A stretch of DNA of 31,690 bases from an uncultured Dysgonomonas sp. (GTDB taxonomy: Bacteria > Bacteroidota > Bacteroidia > Bacteroidales > Dysgonomonadaceae): the NCBI GenBank assembly GCA_937995835.1, contig CALKIV010000004.1, positions 1 through 31,690 of the forward strand, in the 5' to 3' direction. Positions 23,852-31,657 of this stretch are shown here, piece after piece (positions within the stretch are counted from its first letter, which is position 1; each line of letters starts with the position of its first letter). A program made the position numbers and the translations under genes. Below the pieces are notes generated by a model. It was given only the letters and a program-made list of their open reading frames with translations. It had not been told where the DNA came from and did no database searches.

Positions 23852-25393
23852 ATGAAGAAGTACAAAATACTGTGGGCTGATGATGAGATAGACATCCTAA
23901 AGCCTCACATCCTTTTTATTCAAGAGAAGGGATATGAGGTCACTCCTGTTATCAGTGGTCAAGATGCGATTGACAGCTTCAAAGAACAAGATTTTGATGT
24001 TGTTTTCATTGACGAACACATGCCCGGCATCAGTGGCTTGGAGACTTTGGACGAATTGAAAAAGATCAATCCGAGTATTCCTGTCATTATGATCACCAAG
24101 AGCGAAGACGAAGGCATCATGACCGATGCCATTGGCAAACAGATTGCCGACTACTTGATCAAACCCGTGAATCCCAATCAGATTTTACTTTCTCTGAAAA
24201 AAAATTTACATAAAGATGATATTGTTTCCGAAGCTGTTTTGACAGGTTATCGAAATGATTTTTTATGGATAAACGACCAAATTAATACAGCTGACACTCA
24301 TCAAGATTGGTATACGATATATAAAAAGGTCATAGATTGGGAACTCAATCTAGCAGAGTCTAAAAGCCCTTTGCTAGAGTCTTTATTGGTTCAGAAAAAT
24401 GATGCAACCAATCTCTTTTGCAGATATATAAAGGTCAATTATGAAGATTGGCTACAAACAAAAGCATCTGCTCCCCTGTTGAGTCATCAGATTATTGCTG
24501 AAAAAGTTTTCCCTCTACTCAAAGCTGGCGAACAAGTATTTTTTATCGTTATTGATAATTTCAGACTCGATCAATGGTTGATCGTCAAAGATCTGCTTTC
24601 TTCTGCTTTCAACATGCACGAGGATTATGCCTACAGCATTCTTCCTACTGCCACACAATATGCTCGTAATGCTATTTTCTCGGGGCTACTTCCTGCCGAT
24701 ATTGCAAAGCAATTCCCTGAATATTGGCGAGAGGAGAATGATGAGAGAAAGAAAAATGACTTTGAAGAAGAACTTCTGAAAGCACAGATGACAAGATGCA
24801 ATATCGAGGCTTCTGCATCCTATCACAAAATTTCGTCTCCTGGCAAAGGGGGAAATCTGAAAGATGTGCAGTCCTTGAAAAACAATTTACTGAATGTGGT
24901 TGTTCTCAACTTCATTGATATGTTGTCTCATGCTAGAAGCAGTTCGGAAATGATCAAGGAACTGTCGTCTGACGAGATTGCCTATCGCTCGCTGACTCGT
25001 TCGTGGTTTCAGCATTCAGGCATTTTGGAAATGATACAGCAAATAGGGAAAATGGGTGCGAAAATCATCCTGACTTCCGATCATGGAACCATCAGGGTGC
25101 GTAAGACTCAAAAGATCATGGGCGAACGGGACATGAACTCCAATCTGCGCTATAAAGTTGGGCGCAACATCCAATACGACAGGAAAAAAGTGTATGATAT
25201 GCTCAAACCTCTAAACATCGGCCTGCCTGCTCCCAGCATCAGCAGTAGATATATTTTTGCTTGTGGAGACGACTTTTTTGTCTATCCTAATGAGGCTCAA
25301 CAATACACGTCACATTATACTGATACGTTTCAACATGGAGGAATTTCACTCGAAGAAATGATTGTTCCTCTGATAACAATGATACCTAAATAA
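23852..25393 (+). CDS. porX: PorX: response regulator with PglZ effector domain
   Basis: A 513-residue cytoplasmic two-component regulator. Residues 1-120 are a receiver domain: acidic pocket Asp10/Asp11, phosphoacceptor Asp54 (VFIDEHMPG), Thr82 and Lys104. Residues about 150-513 are a PglZ-type alkaline-phosphatase-fold domain, with likely metal ligands or nucleophile Asp235 (VIDNF), Thr268 (TATQYARN), Asp356/His360 (FIDMLSH), Asp410/His411 (SDHGT) and His495 (FQHGG). In Porphyromonas gingivalis PorX is the PorY-controlled regulator of type IX secretion, and its PglZ domain is a zinc phosphodiesterase. The catalytic set looks intact here. tsaE follows by 9 bases, a common neighbour in Bacteroidota. 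PorY and T9SS structural genes are not in the window. Confidence 0.93.
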   Translation: MKKYKILWADDEIDILKPHILFIQEKGYEVTPVISGQDAIDSFKEQDFDVVFIDEHMPGISGLETLDELKKINPSIPVIMITKSEDEGIMTDAIGKQIADYLIKPVNPNQILLSLKKNLHKDDIVSEAVLTGYRNDFLWINDQINTADTHQDWYTIYKKVIDWELNLAESKSPLLESLLVQKNDATNLFCRYIKVNYEDWLQTKASAPLLSHQIIAEKVFPLLKAGEQVFFIVIDNFRLDQWLIVKDLLSSAFNMHEDYAYSILPTATQYARNAIFSGLLPADIAKQFPEYWREENDERKKNDFEEELLKAQMTRCNIEASASYHKISSPGKGGNLKDVQSLKNNLLNVVVLNFIDMLSHARSSSEMIKELSSDEIAYRSLTRSWFQHSGILEMIQQIGKMGAKIILTSDHGTIRVRKTQKIMGERDMNSNLRYKVGRNIQYDRKKVYDMLKPLNIGLPAPSISSRYIFACGDDFFVYPNEAQQYTSHYTDTFQHGGISLEEMIVPLITMIPK

Positions 25394-25402
25394 AATATTC
25401 GA

Positions 25403-25819
25403 ATGAAATCGATAGAGATAAAGTCATTAGATACAATAAAAGACGCTGCCAAAGATTTTGTGGCACAAATGGGCGATCACAAAGTATTTGCTTTTTATGG
25501 CGAAATGGGTGCTGGCAAAACCACCTTCATCAAAGAGATTTGCATGGCTTTGGATGTCACCGACCCCATCACTAGCCCCACCTTTGCCATCGTAAACGAA
25601 TATAGCTCTAAAATGGTGGACAAAATTTATCACTTCGACTTTTACAGAATAAACAAAATAGAAGAAGCCTTCGATTTTGGATACGAAGACTACTTCTATA
25701 GTGGTGCGCTATGCTTTATCGAATGGCCTGAACTGGTGGACTCTATTCTACCTGACAACTGCACACATGTGCAAATCAAGGTCAATGAAGATGATAGTCG
25801 CTCTGTGACTTTCAGATAG
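25403..25819 (+). CDS. tsaE: tRNA threonylcarbamoyladenosine biosynthesis ATPase TsaE
   Basis: A 138-residue small ATPase of the complex that makes N6-threonylcarbamoyladenosine (t6A37) on ANN-decoding tRNAs together with TsaB, TsaC and TsaD. The Walker A motif GEMGAGKT is at 33-40. PITSPTFAIVNEY and the Walker B-like HFDFYRI follow, then GALCFIEWPELV, all family signatures. It starts 9 bases after porX and is probably co-transcribed. A weak hairpin (25848-25855 with 25870-25878, one bulge, no T run) lies after the stop and could be the end of the unit. Confidence 0.94.
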   Translation: MKSIEIKSLDTIKDAAKDFVAQMGDHKVFAFYGEMGAGKTTFIKEICMALDVTDPITSPTFAIVNEYSSKMVDKIYHFDFYRINKIEEAFDFGYEDYFYSGALCFIEWPELVDSILPDNCTHVQIKVNEDDSRSVTFR

Positions 25820-25891
25820 TTGTCACTAACTATTCTTCCCAAGCTTAAAAGGCTTCTATTTTAGATTACAAGCCCTTTAACTGGCAACTTA

Positions 25892-25924
25892 TTGTGATTT
25901 TCGTGCAAATATGCCTTATATTTG
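25892..25924 (+). promoter_or_regulatory. Promoter for the glycosyltransferase pair
   Basis: A perfect -7 box TATATTTG lies at 25917-25924, with TTG at 25892-25894 and 22 bases between, slightly long. The start would be near 25931, 29 bases before the ATG at 25960. The GTG at 25894, which opens a longer frame, overlaps the -33 element and is not the start. Confidence 0.6.
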
Positions 25925-25959
25925 CCAATAGAAACTCAAAAACTTTTACATACTGTTTT

Positions 25960-26898
25960 ATGAAACTAGCTGTACTCATTCCATGTTACAATGAAGATGT
26001 AACAATCAGAAAGGTTGTTACCGACTTCAGACAGGCTCTTCCTGATGCCGATATTTATGTCTATGATAACAATTCTACTGACCGCACCATCGAAGAGGCA
26101 ACTGCTGCTGGGGCAATCGTTCGTAAAGAAAGCATACAAGGCAAAGGGGCTGTAGTACACAGTATGTTTCTAGATATTGATGCAGACTATTATATCCTAG
26201 TGGACGGTGATGACACCTACCCCGCTGATGCTGCACCCGAAATGATGAAGGTAGTGCTAGATCAGAAAGTGGACATGTTGGTGGGAGATAGACTATCGAA
26301 CAAGACATATGAGGAAGAGAATAAGCGTCCGTTTCATAACTTCGGGAACGATTTGGTGCGCAAACTGATTAACAAGTTTTTCAAAAGCGATTTGCACGAC
26401 ATTCTTTCAGGATATAGAATATTTAGCTACCGTTTCGTAAAAAACTACTCTTCGCTGATCTCAGGTTTTGAGCTGGAAACCGATCTTTCGATCTATTGCT
26501 TAAATTATGATTTCAGGGTGGCTCAAGTTCCTATTACTTATAGAGATCGCCCGGAAGGAAGCGAATCTAAACTAGACACTTTTGGCGATGGATACAAGGT
26601 TTTGAGGTTATTCCTCGATTTATATCGCTTGTATAAACCTCTTAGCTTTTTTACCATCATTGCCAGCGTGTTTTTCTTTGCGGGTATCATTGCAGGTATA
26701 TTCCCCATCATGGAACAGATACAATATCAGTATGTCTATAAAGTTCCTACAGCCATTGCTGCCGTTTCATTGGTCATCCTCTCCATCCTGCTATTCACCT
26801 GTGGATTGATATTGGATAACATCTCCAAATTTGACAAAAAGAACTTTAAGCATGCCTTATTGACCTTCGATGAAAATCATAAGAAAAATAAAAAATAA
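25960..26898 (+). CDS. GT2 polyprenyl-phosphate glycosyltransferase with two C-terminal helices
   Basis: A 312-residue membrane-anchored glycosyltransferase. It opens with the GT-A start KLAVLIPCYNE; YDNNSTDRT follows, and the metal-binding VDGDDTYPAD (Asp82, Asp84, Asp85). GYRIFSYRFVKNY matches DPM1/GtrB/ArnC-type enzymes. After residue 225 come two hydrophobic helices (FFTIIASVFFFAGIIAGIF and AIAAVSLVILSILLFTCGLI), as in GtrB, which moves a sugar from NDP-sugar to undecaprenyl phosphate on the cytoplasmic face. The frame opens at a GTG 66 bases upstream, but that lies in the promoter. The end overlaps the next gene by 29 bases, so the two are translationally linked. The donor sugar is unknown. 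Confidence 0.87.
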   Translation: MKLAVLIPCYNEDVTIRKVVTDFRQALPDADIYVYDNNSTDRTIEEATAAGAIVRKESIQGKGAVVHSMFLDIDADYYILVDGDDTYPADAAPEMMKVVLDQKVDMLVGDRLSNKTYEEENKRPFHNFGNDLVRKLINKFFKSDLHDILSGYRIFSYRFVKNYSSLISGFELETDLSIYCLNYDFRVAQVPITYRDRPEGSESKLDTFGDGYKVLRLFLDLYRLYKPLSFFTIIASVFFFAGIIAGIFPIMEQIQYQYVYKVPTAIAAVSLVILSILLFTCGLILDNISKFDKKNFKHALLTFDENHKKNKK

Positions 26899-28177
26899 GC
26901 AGTTCATTCTTTTAGGACTATTCTTTGTCCTCTTCTTTTTGAGCTATACAAAGAATGTTTTTCTGATTTCCGATTCCGACCTCTTCCATGGTTTCGAGAG
27001 ACAACCAGAAGGTTTGGTGGTTGGTCGATTGGTGCGTTCGGCACAAGATGGGCTCTTTTCTTATGGAGGACTAAATGGGGTGAACTCTGCTGACAGTGTA
27101 GCCCTTAGTGTAGAGGCTCATGCTTCAGACCTCGCTCGTCAACACGATCTGTATATCAATCACGCTGATGTACCACCTTATTTCAGAGCCTACAAAAGTC
27201 AGAGTGCAGGTCAAGCCCTGATTATGGGTGCTCTACAGAATGTTTTACCTTTTGACAATGTTCACAAATTGGCGTTCTTTCGTGGAATCAACGCCTTATT
27301 AGTTGCGCTCATCTTTGTGCTCTTTGGTGCATGGGTCTATCGCAACCATGGCTTCTTGGCTAGCCTCATCACACTGTTGCTAACCTTTTTGTCTCCTTGG
27401 CTCAATGTGTTTGCACATAATTTATGGTGGGTGCTTTGGAATTTCTATCTTCCTTTTCTCACGATGCTTTTCTTGTTAGAGTATCGAAATAAATCCCCTG
27501 AAAAGGTCTCAAAAGGAAAAATCATCATTGCTATATTTTTAGCTGTTTTCTTAAAATGCTTCTTCTCGGGCTTCGAATTTATTACCACTACTCTTATTTC
27601 TGCTTTTGTGCCGGTGGTATATTATGGAGTGAAAGAGAAACAGAGTTTAAGAATGTTCATTACGGATGGTGTTAAATATTCACTCGCAATGCTTGCAGGC
27701 GTTCTTGCTCAAATGCTTATTCTCATCACTCAAATTAGATTCTTAGAGGGCCAGTTTAGCGATGGAGTTAATCACATCCTGACATCCTTTGTCAGGCGAT
27801 CGGAAGTTGCACCTACAGACAGCCAAATGTCATTATTTGAACTCATAAAGGCCTATCTAGCCAACGACGCTTTTGCTCTAGGCTTTCTTCCAAATAATAT
27901 TCCGGCCTATTTTGGAGTGTTGATAATCATAGCTATTCTTGCTCTTATTTTGATTTATAAAAAGAAAAAAGACTTGATGAAGCCTCTAATTATAACTACT
28001 GCTTTTTCAATTTTAGCTCCACTGTCTTGGCTTGTCATTTTCAAGCAACACTCCATTGAACATATGCACATGGACTATATAATTTGGTATATTCCTTTTC
28101 TGCTTTATGTTTTTTGCACCGTGGGAGTCGCTGTATCTTTGCTCATAAGCAAAAAGAGAAAAACGGAATTGGAATGA
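26870..28177 (+). CDS. Polytopic membrane protein, probable GT-C-type glycosyltransferase
   Basis: A 435-residue inner-membrane protein with about ten hydrophobic helices: one at 11-33, a long polar loop (34-135), then a cluster from about 140 to the end and a basic tail. The loop after helix 1 carries ISDSDLFHGFERQPEG (Asp35, Asp37), in the place where GT-C enzymes keep their catalytic acidic residue. No named family is recognised. The start overlaps the GT2 gene by 29 bases in another frame; the next in-frame Met would lose helix 1, so this start is preferred. Pairing with a prenyl-phosphate GT2 suggests that it takes the lipid-linked sugar made by that enzyme and transfers it outside the membrane to a glycan or protein. 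This is inference. An 8-TM polymerase-like or flippase role is also possible. Confidence 0.68.
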   Translation: MKIIRKIKNKQFILLGLFFVLFFLSYTKNVFLISDSDLFHGFERQPEGLVVGRLVRSAQDGLFSYGGLNGVNSADSVALSVEAHASDLARQHDLYINHADVPPYFRAYKSQSAGQALIMGALQNVLPFDNVHKLAFFRGINALLVALIFVLFGAWVYRNHGFLASLITLLLTFLSPWLNVFAHNLWWVLWNFYLPFLTMLFLLEYRNKSPEKVSKGKIIIAIFLAVFLKCFFSGFEFITTTLISAFVPVVYYGVKEKQSLRMFITDGVKYSLAMLAGVLAQMLILITQIRFLEGQFSDGVNHILTSFVRRSEVAPTDSQMSLFELIKAYLANDAFALGFLPNNIPAYFGVLIIIAILALILIYKKKKDLMKPLIITTAFSILAPLSWLVIFKQHSIEHMHMDYIIWYIPFLLYVFCTVGVAVSLLISKKRKTELE

Positions 28178-28192
28178 GAGAGGCAAAAAACG

Positions 28193-28207
28193 CCCAAAGC
28201 ATTTGGG
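28193..28207. repeat. CCCAAA-GCA-TTTGGG inverted repeat before rpsO
   Basis: A perfect 6-bp inverted repeat with a 3-base spacer. Its right arm contains the -33 TTG of the rpsO promoter. It could be the hairpin ending the upstream membrane-protein gene (no T run follows) or an operator. Confidence 0.45.
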
Positions 28208-28233
28208 ATTAAAGGAATAATGCTTTACCTTTG
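28203..28233 (+). promoter_or_regulatory. rpsO promoter
   Basis: TTG (28203-28205), exactly 20 bases, then a perfect TACCTTTG (28226-28233). This is a full Bacteroides consensus match. The start would be near 28240, 24 bases before the rpsO ATG. Confidence 0.87.
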
Positions 28234-28263
28234 CACCTCGTTTAAATAATTAATTTAAGAACT

Positions 28264-28533
28264 ATGTATTTAGATTCAGCTAAAAAGCAAGAAATCTTCG
28301 GGAAATACGGAAAGTCTAATACTGATACTGGCTCATCAGAAGCGCAGATAGCATTATTTTCATACCGTATATCTCATTTGACTGAACACTTGAAGTCAAA
28401 TAAGAAAGATTATAACACAGAAAGATCTTTGAAACGTTTGGTAGGTAAACGTCGTAGCCTTCTTGACTATCTAATGAAAAATGATATCGAGAGATACCGT
28501 GCTATCATCAAAGAACTAGGCATCAGAAGATAA
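28264..28533 (+). CDS. rpsO: 30S ribosomal protein S15
   Basis: An 89-residue small-subunit protein that binds the 16S rRNA central domain and nucleates platform assembly. The family stretch TGSSEAQIALFSYRISHLTEHLK is split by the usual pattern of His and Leu; KDYNTERSLKRLVGKRRSLLDYL and the tail YRAIIKELGIRR are diagnostic. Full length. It is monocistronic, with a near-perfect promoter and its own terminator. The 5' leader is only about 24 bases, too short for the S15 autoregulatory pseudoknots known from other bacteria. Confidence 0.98.
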   Translation: MYLDSAKKQEIFGKYGKSNTDTGSSEAQIALFSYRISHLTEHLKSNKKDYNTERSLKRLVGKRRSLLDYLMKNDIERYRAIIKELGIRR

Positions 28534-28556
28534 TTCTGATCTACAGATTTACAAAG

Positions 28557-28589
28557 AAAGAGGTTGTTTCATTACGAAATAACCTCTTT
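28557..28589 (+). terminator. rpsO terminator
   Basis: AAAGAGGTTGTTTC (28557-28570) pairs with GAAATAACCTCTTT (28576-28589), a 14-position stem with one G-T pair and a 5-base loop, followed by TTGTT. Confidence 0.85.
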
Positions 28590-28594
28590 TGTTA

Positions 28595-28602
28595 TATATT
28601 TG
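28595..28602 (+). promoter_or_regulatory. argB -7 box
   Basis: TATATTTG fits TAnnTTTG exactly, 18 bases before the argB ATG, so the leader would be very short. It lies immediately after the rpsO terminator. The expected -33 region falls in the terminator stem and has no TTG at the right distance. Confidence 0.5.
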
Positions 28603-28620
28603 TGCAAACAAAAATTTGAT

Positions 28621-29388
28621 ATGGAAAAACTGACAATTATAAAGGTTGGAGGAAAAATTGTGGAGAATGATGAATCCTTACAATCTCTCTTAAAAGAGTT
28701 TGCAAAAATAGAAGGCTTTAAAATCTTAGTCCATGGAGGTGGACGTTCGGCAACCAAGATGGCTGAAGAACTAGGCATAGAGAGCAAAATGGTAGATGGC
28801 AGACGCATCACCGACAAGGAAACCTTGAAGGTTGTTACGATGGTTTATGCAGGACTAGTTAACAAAAATATCGTTGCCAAACTGCAAGCACTAGACATCG
28901 ACGCCATTGGACTAACTGGGGCAGATATGAACATCATCTTATCTGACAAGAGACCCGTAAAAGAAATAGATTATGGCTTTGTAGGCGATGTAAAGGAGGT
29001 CAGTGCTGAAAAGTTATTTACTCTTCTGAAACATGATTTAGTGCCAGTTCTAGCACCTTTAACACACGACGGTAAGGGATCGATGTTAAACACCAATGCC
29101 GACACCATTGCAGCGGAAACAGCCAAAGCTCTATCTTCCTCTTTTGAGGTAGACTTAGTCTATTGTTTCGAGAAAGCAGGTGTACTGATGAACGAGAATG
29201 ACGAATCAAGTGTGATCCACGAAATAGATAAATCTAAATTTACCCAACTGGTTAAAGACGGAGTGATCAACGGAGGAATGATTCCAAAACTCGAAAATGC
29301 TTTCGAGTCTATAGAATCTGGAGTGAATAATGTAATCATTACAAAGGCTGAAAACATCGCTTTAGGTGGTGGAACGAAGATAAATTGA
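28621..29388 (+). CDS. argB: N-acetyl (or N-succinyl) glutamate kinase
   Basis: A 255-residue amino-acid kinase for the second step of arginine synthesis. KVGGKIV near the N-terminus and VHGGGRSATKMAEELG form the ATP and acyl-glutamate sites; TGADMNIILSDKRP, LNTNADTIAAETAKAL, and GVINGGMIPKLENAFESIE are family motifs. The frame opens at a TTG inside the rpsO terminator, but the ATG at 28621 starts at the conserved region and follows the promoter. Length is normal. In some Bacteroides the pathway uses succinylated intermediates; the sequence does not tell which substrate this enzyme prefers. No other arg gene is adjacent. Confidence 0.93.
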   Translation: MEKLTIIKVGGKIVENDESLQSLLKEFAKIEGFKILVHGGGRSATKMAEELGIESKMVDGRRITDKETLKVVTMVYAGLVNKNIVAKLQALDIDAIGLTGADMNIILSDKRPVKEIDYGFVGDVKEVSAEKLFTLLKHDLVPVLAPLTHDGKGSMLNTNADTIAAETAKALSSSFEVDLVYCFEKAGVLMNENDESSVIHEIDKSKFTQLVKDGVINGGMIPKLENAFESIESGVNNVIITKAENIALGGGTKIN

Positions 29389-29437
29389 AGAAAAAAAGAA
29401 TAAAACAACAAAAAAGTCAACTTTTCCTCTCTAAAAT

Positions 29438-29467
29438 TTGAAAGTAATAAAAAGATTCATATCTTTG
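29438..29467 (+). promoter_or_regulatory. tRNA-Pro promoter
   Basis: TTG (29438-29440), 19 bases, then a perfect TATCTTTG (29460-29467). It starts the tRNA transcript about 10 bases before the mature 5' end. Confidence 0.83.
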
Positions 29468-29484
29468 CAACGCTTTTGGCAATA

Positions 29485-29559
29485 CGGGGTGTAGCGCAGT
29501 CCGGTTAGCGCACCTGCTTTGGGAGCAGGGGGTCCCAGGTTCGAATCCTGGTACCCCGA
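29485..29559 (+). tRNA. tRNA-Pro (UGG)
   Basis: A 75-base cloverleaf. The acceptor stem CGGGGTG pairs with TACCCCG, including one G-T. The D arm is GCGCAG...TTAGCGC. The anticodon stem CCTGC/GCAGG encloses the loop TTTGGGA, with anticodon TGG at 29520-29522 and G at position 37, as in tRNA-Pro. The T arm is CCAGG-TTCGAAT-CCTGG. The discriminator is A and no 3' CCA is encoded. A consensus promoter and a strong terminator flank it, so it is a single-gene unit. Confidence 0.97.
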
Positions 29560-29568
29560 CAAAAGAGT

Positions 29569-29598
29569 AAGCATCTAGAGAAATCTAGATGCTTTTTT
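29569..29598 (+). terminator. tRNA-Pro terminator
   Basis: AAGCATCTAGA (29569-29579) pairs with TCTAGATGCTT (29584-29594), an 11-bp stem closed by a GAAA tetraloop, with six Ts at 29593-29598. Confidence 0.93.
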
Positions 29599-29599
29599 A

Positions 29600-29910
29600 T
29601 TTCCCACCATATCACTCTATAAAAAAGAAATAGAGATTATATATAAATACAAAGCCAACTTCAATCGTGCTTACACAGGACTTTTTATATCTCTGTTTTT
29701 GAATACTCTTAAACAAAGGAATAGAAGCTCCACCAAACAGCAAACCTTAGACACCCATTGCAGGGATATCTAAGGTCTACTATTTTTACTTTATAATCTA
29801 ATCATTGATTGTCAACAACGACCAACCAATACTTTTTCTTCAAATGAGAGGCTTCTCACACCTTCTTTGACATCACAAGCCCACTTCCTTAAGTAAGTTC
29901 GGCTCAGCTT
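29600..29910. other. Intergenic stretch after tRNA-Pro
   Basis: About 310 bases with no gene I can support. The one structure is an 8-bp inverted repeat, ACCTTAGA (29744-29751) with TCTAAGGT (29769-29776), whose minus-strand exit GGTTTGCTGTTTGG is only moderately T-rich. It may end the transcript of the minus-strand surface-protein gene, 135 bases past its stop. Confidence 0.5.
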
Positions 29911-31497
29911 TCAATACTCATTAATTCCATGATCAACTGCTCGCTCTATCAACCAAGCCAAAGCATTGAGCTCAAGTGCAGCATTAACCACAGGCATTGG
30001 CGTAGGAGCACCATAACTCTTTTCCATAGGATAATAAGCATCTCCCTCTCGGCGATACCTTGCAGGGTAAGCCCCTGTACTATTATCTGTCAGTGAAGCC
30101 CCCGTACTATCTCCGATGTAGACAAAGTTTTTTACCGTATTATACCAAACAATAGAGTAGTTTGGGTTTACCGTAGGCTTACTTGTTGATTGCGCTGTAC
30201 ATATTTGCACTGAATTTTCAGGTAACTCTTTCACTATAATAGAACCATTAGAATCATTATCTTCCCCCCAATACTTCCCCGTCAAGTTACCAAAAGGTCC
30301 ATTTATAATAGGGTCATTCGGCAGATTTGCTATCGGATATGGATTATCCCAAATTGTACTTCCCGCAATCTGTCTTTCAGCAACTGTAGATGACATTCCA
30401 AATATCTGCACCATCATATGATTCACAGTATCAAAATCTCTATCTTGAGAGCCAAATAAAATACATCCTCCAGCATTGATATAAGCTGACAGTAACTTGG
30501 CCAGTTCTGCATCTGCTTGTGCTTGATAAGAATAATACAATATAACATCTGGGAACCTGATGCTAGGATCTAACACACCATTAGCATTGAAATAAGTCCA
30601 TCCCAGTTGCGTCTTAGCATCAGCAGCTGATTGCATCACATTCCTCCACAATTTCAGCTCACCGATTTGCACTATTCCAGTTGGGCTAAAGCTTCCACCT
30701 TCCATAGTACTTGCTTCCAACAATCTTCCTCGAGGAATTCCACTCCAAGTATACACACTATTCGCTCTTCCAATAACAGCATACTCCATTTTAGGATATA
30801 TAACAGGAATTCTAGCTGTACAAGTAACATTTCCTTGGCTCGTTTTTGCAACAATATCAATATTAAATGGTTTTTTTATACTAACCGTCCCCGAACCTGC
30901 CAAGCGCACAGTATGTGTTCCCATCGGCAAAACACCTTCCCCCCTAAAAGAAATACCATTGAGAACTCCAGTCTCTATTTTATATCTTCCTCCAGAACTT
31001 ACTGCAATCTCTACTTCAATATAGTGTGTATCGTCTAAAACCTTACGATTTTCATACAATCCTTTCACTTTCACATTGCTGCAATCAATAGTATAGTTAC
31101 TTGCATCATTCCCAATACTCTTCCAGCTTTCTCCACTCCATACATATACACCTTCTTTATAGAGTTCAATAGCATCAGAATTCATATTGTAAACCATCAT
31201 ACCTGCTGCCGATACCTTATCTTGAGGCGTCGAGTCATCCGTCCATGTTCCATCTCCATTATCCTCCCCACCATATAGAGGCGTTAATTGAACCCTAGAC
31301 TTCAATGACACTCTTGGCAAGAGCAACCCCTTGCTCGCAGTTATTCCACCTTGGTTTGCAGTCCACTCCTTTAACTCTAATATACTCCCTGCCACAGGGA
31401 CCTCAGTAGATCCTATTGTAACTTGGCCATAAGATGCCCCTAAAGGAAGAAACAGAATTAGACAAATAATCAAAAGAGATTGTAGTTTTGCTATCAT
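29911..31497 (-). CDS. Large exported surface-type protein, function unknown
   Basis: A 528-residue exported protein with a signal peptide (residues 1-25, ending GASYGQ) and no lipobox. The start of the mature protein, VTIGSTEVPVAGSILELKE followed by GLLLPRVSLKS, is the pattern seen at the N-terminus of many Bacteroidales exported proteins with tail-fibre or adhesin-like domains. A short W-rich module (YKEGVYVWSGESWKSIG) follows at about 115-130. Residues about 145-230 look like an Ig-like beta domain. The C-terminal part, with DVILYYSYQAQADAELAKLLSAYI and GCILFGSQDRD, resembles a ThuA/class-I amidotransferase-like Rossmann fold. I do not assign a function. There is no type IX sorting domain at the C-terminus, which ends in a helix. 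The 5' leader holds two inverted repeats. Confidence 0.7.
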   Translation of the reverse strand: MIAKLQSLLIICLILFLPLGASYGQVTIGSTEVPVAGSILELKEWTANQGGITASKGLLLPRVSLKSRVQLTPLYGGEDNGDGTWTDDSTPQDKVSAAGMMVYNMNSDAIELYKEGVYVWSGESWKSIGNDASNYTIDCSNVKVKGLYENRKVLDDTHYIEVEIAVSSGGRYKIETGVLNGISFRGEGVLPMGTHTVRLAGSGTVSIKKPFNIDIVAKTSQGNVTCTARIPVIYPKMEYAVIGRANSVYTWSGIPRGRLLEASTMEGGSFSPTGIVQIGELKLWRNVMQSAADAKTQLGWTYFNANGVLDPSIRFPDVILYYSYQAQADAELAKLLSAYINAGGCILFGSQDRDFDTVNHMMVQIFGMSSTVAERQIAGSTIWDNPYPIANLPNDPIINGPFGNLTGKYWGEDNDSNGSIIVKELPENSVQICTAQSTSKPTVNPNYSIVWYNTVKNFVYIGDSTGASLTDNSTGAYPARYRREGDAYYPMEKSYGAPTPMPVVNAALELNALAWLIERAVDHGINEY

Positions 31498-31519
31498 TTT
31501 TTGTTTTTAAGTTTTGTAT

Positions 31520-31542
31520 AAGATGAAGTTTGTTATCATCTT
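31520..31542 (-). repeat. Inverted repeat in the leader of the surface-protein gene
   Basis: AAGATGA (31520-31526) and TCATCTT (31536-31542) form a 7-bp inverted repeat with a 9-base spacer, 22 bases before the ATG at 31497. It may fold in the mRNA leader or bind a dimeric protein. Confidence 0.4.
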
Positions 31543-31657
31543 GTGAGTTTTGTTTTTTAATCTAATTGCCCCGAAACACTCCCAGAGGAACATTGTACTG
31601 ACTTTGGGGTATCATACTCTATTGTGAAAATACAAGCAGAGAGAGAAGATAAAAATA

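Noticed and set aside
25846..25879. Strong terminator after tsaE
   Set aside because: The stem has a bulge and no T run follows, so it was mentioned only as a weak possibility.
29401..29440. AAAAGT-CA-ACTTTT repeat after argB as a terminator
   Set aside because: The 2-base loop cannot close a stable hairpin; it is a chance A/T symmetry.
29600..29910. Integration site (att) beside tRNA-Pro
   Set aside because: No repeat of the tRNA 3' end is found downstream and no integrase gene is present in the window.
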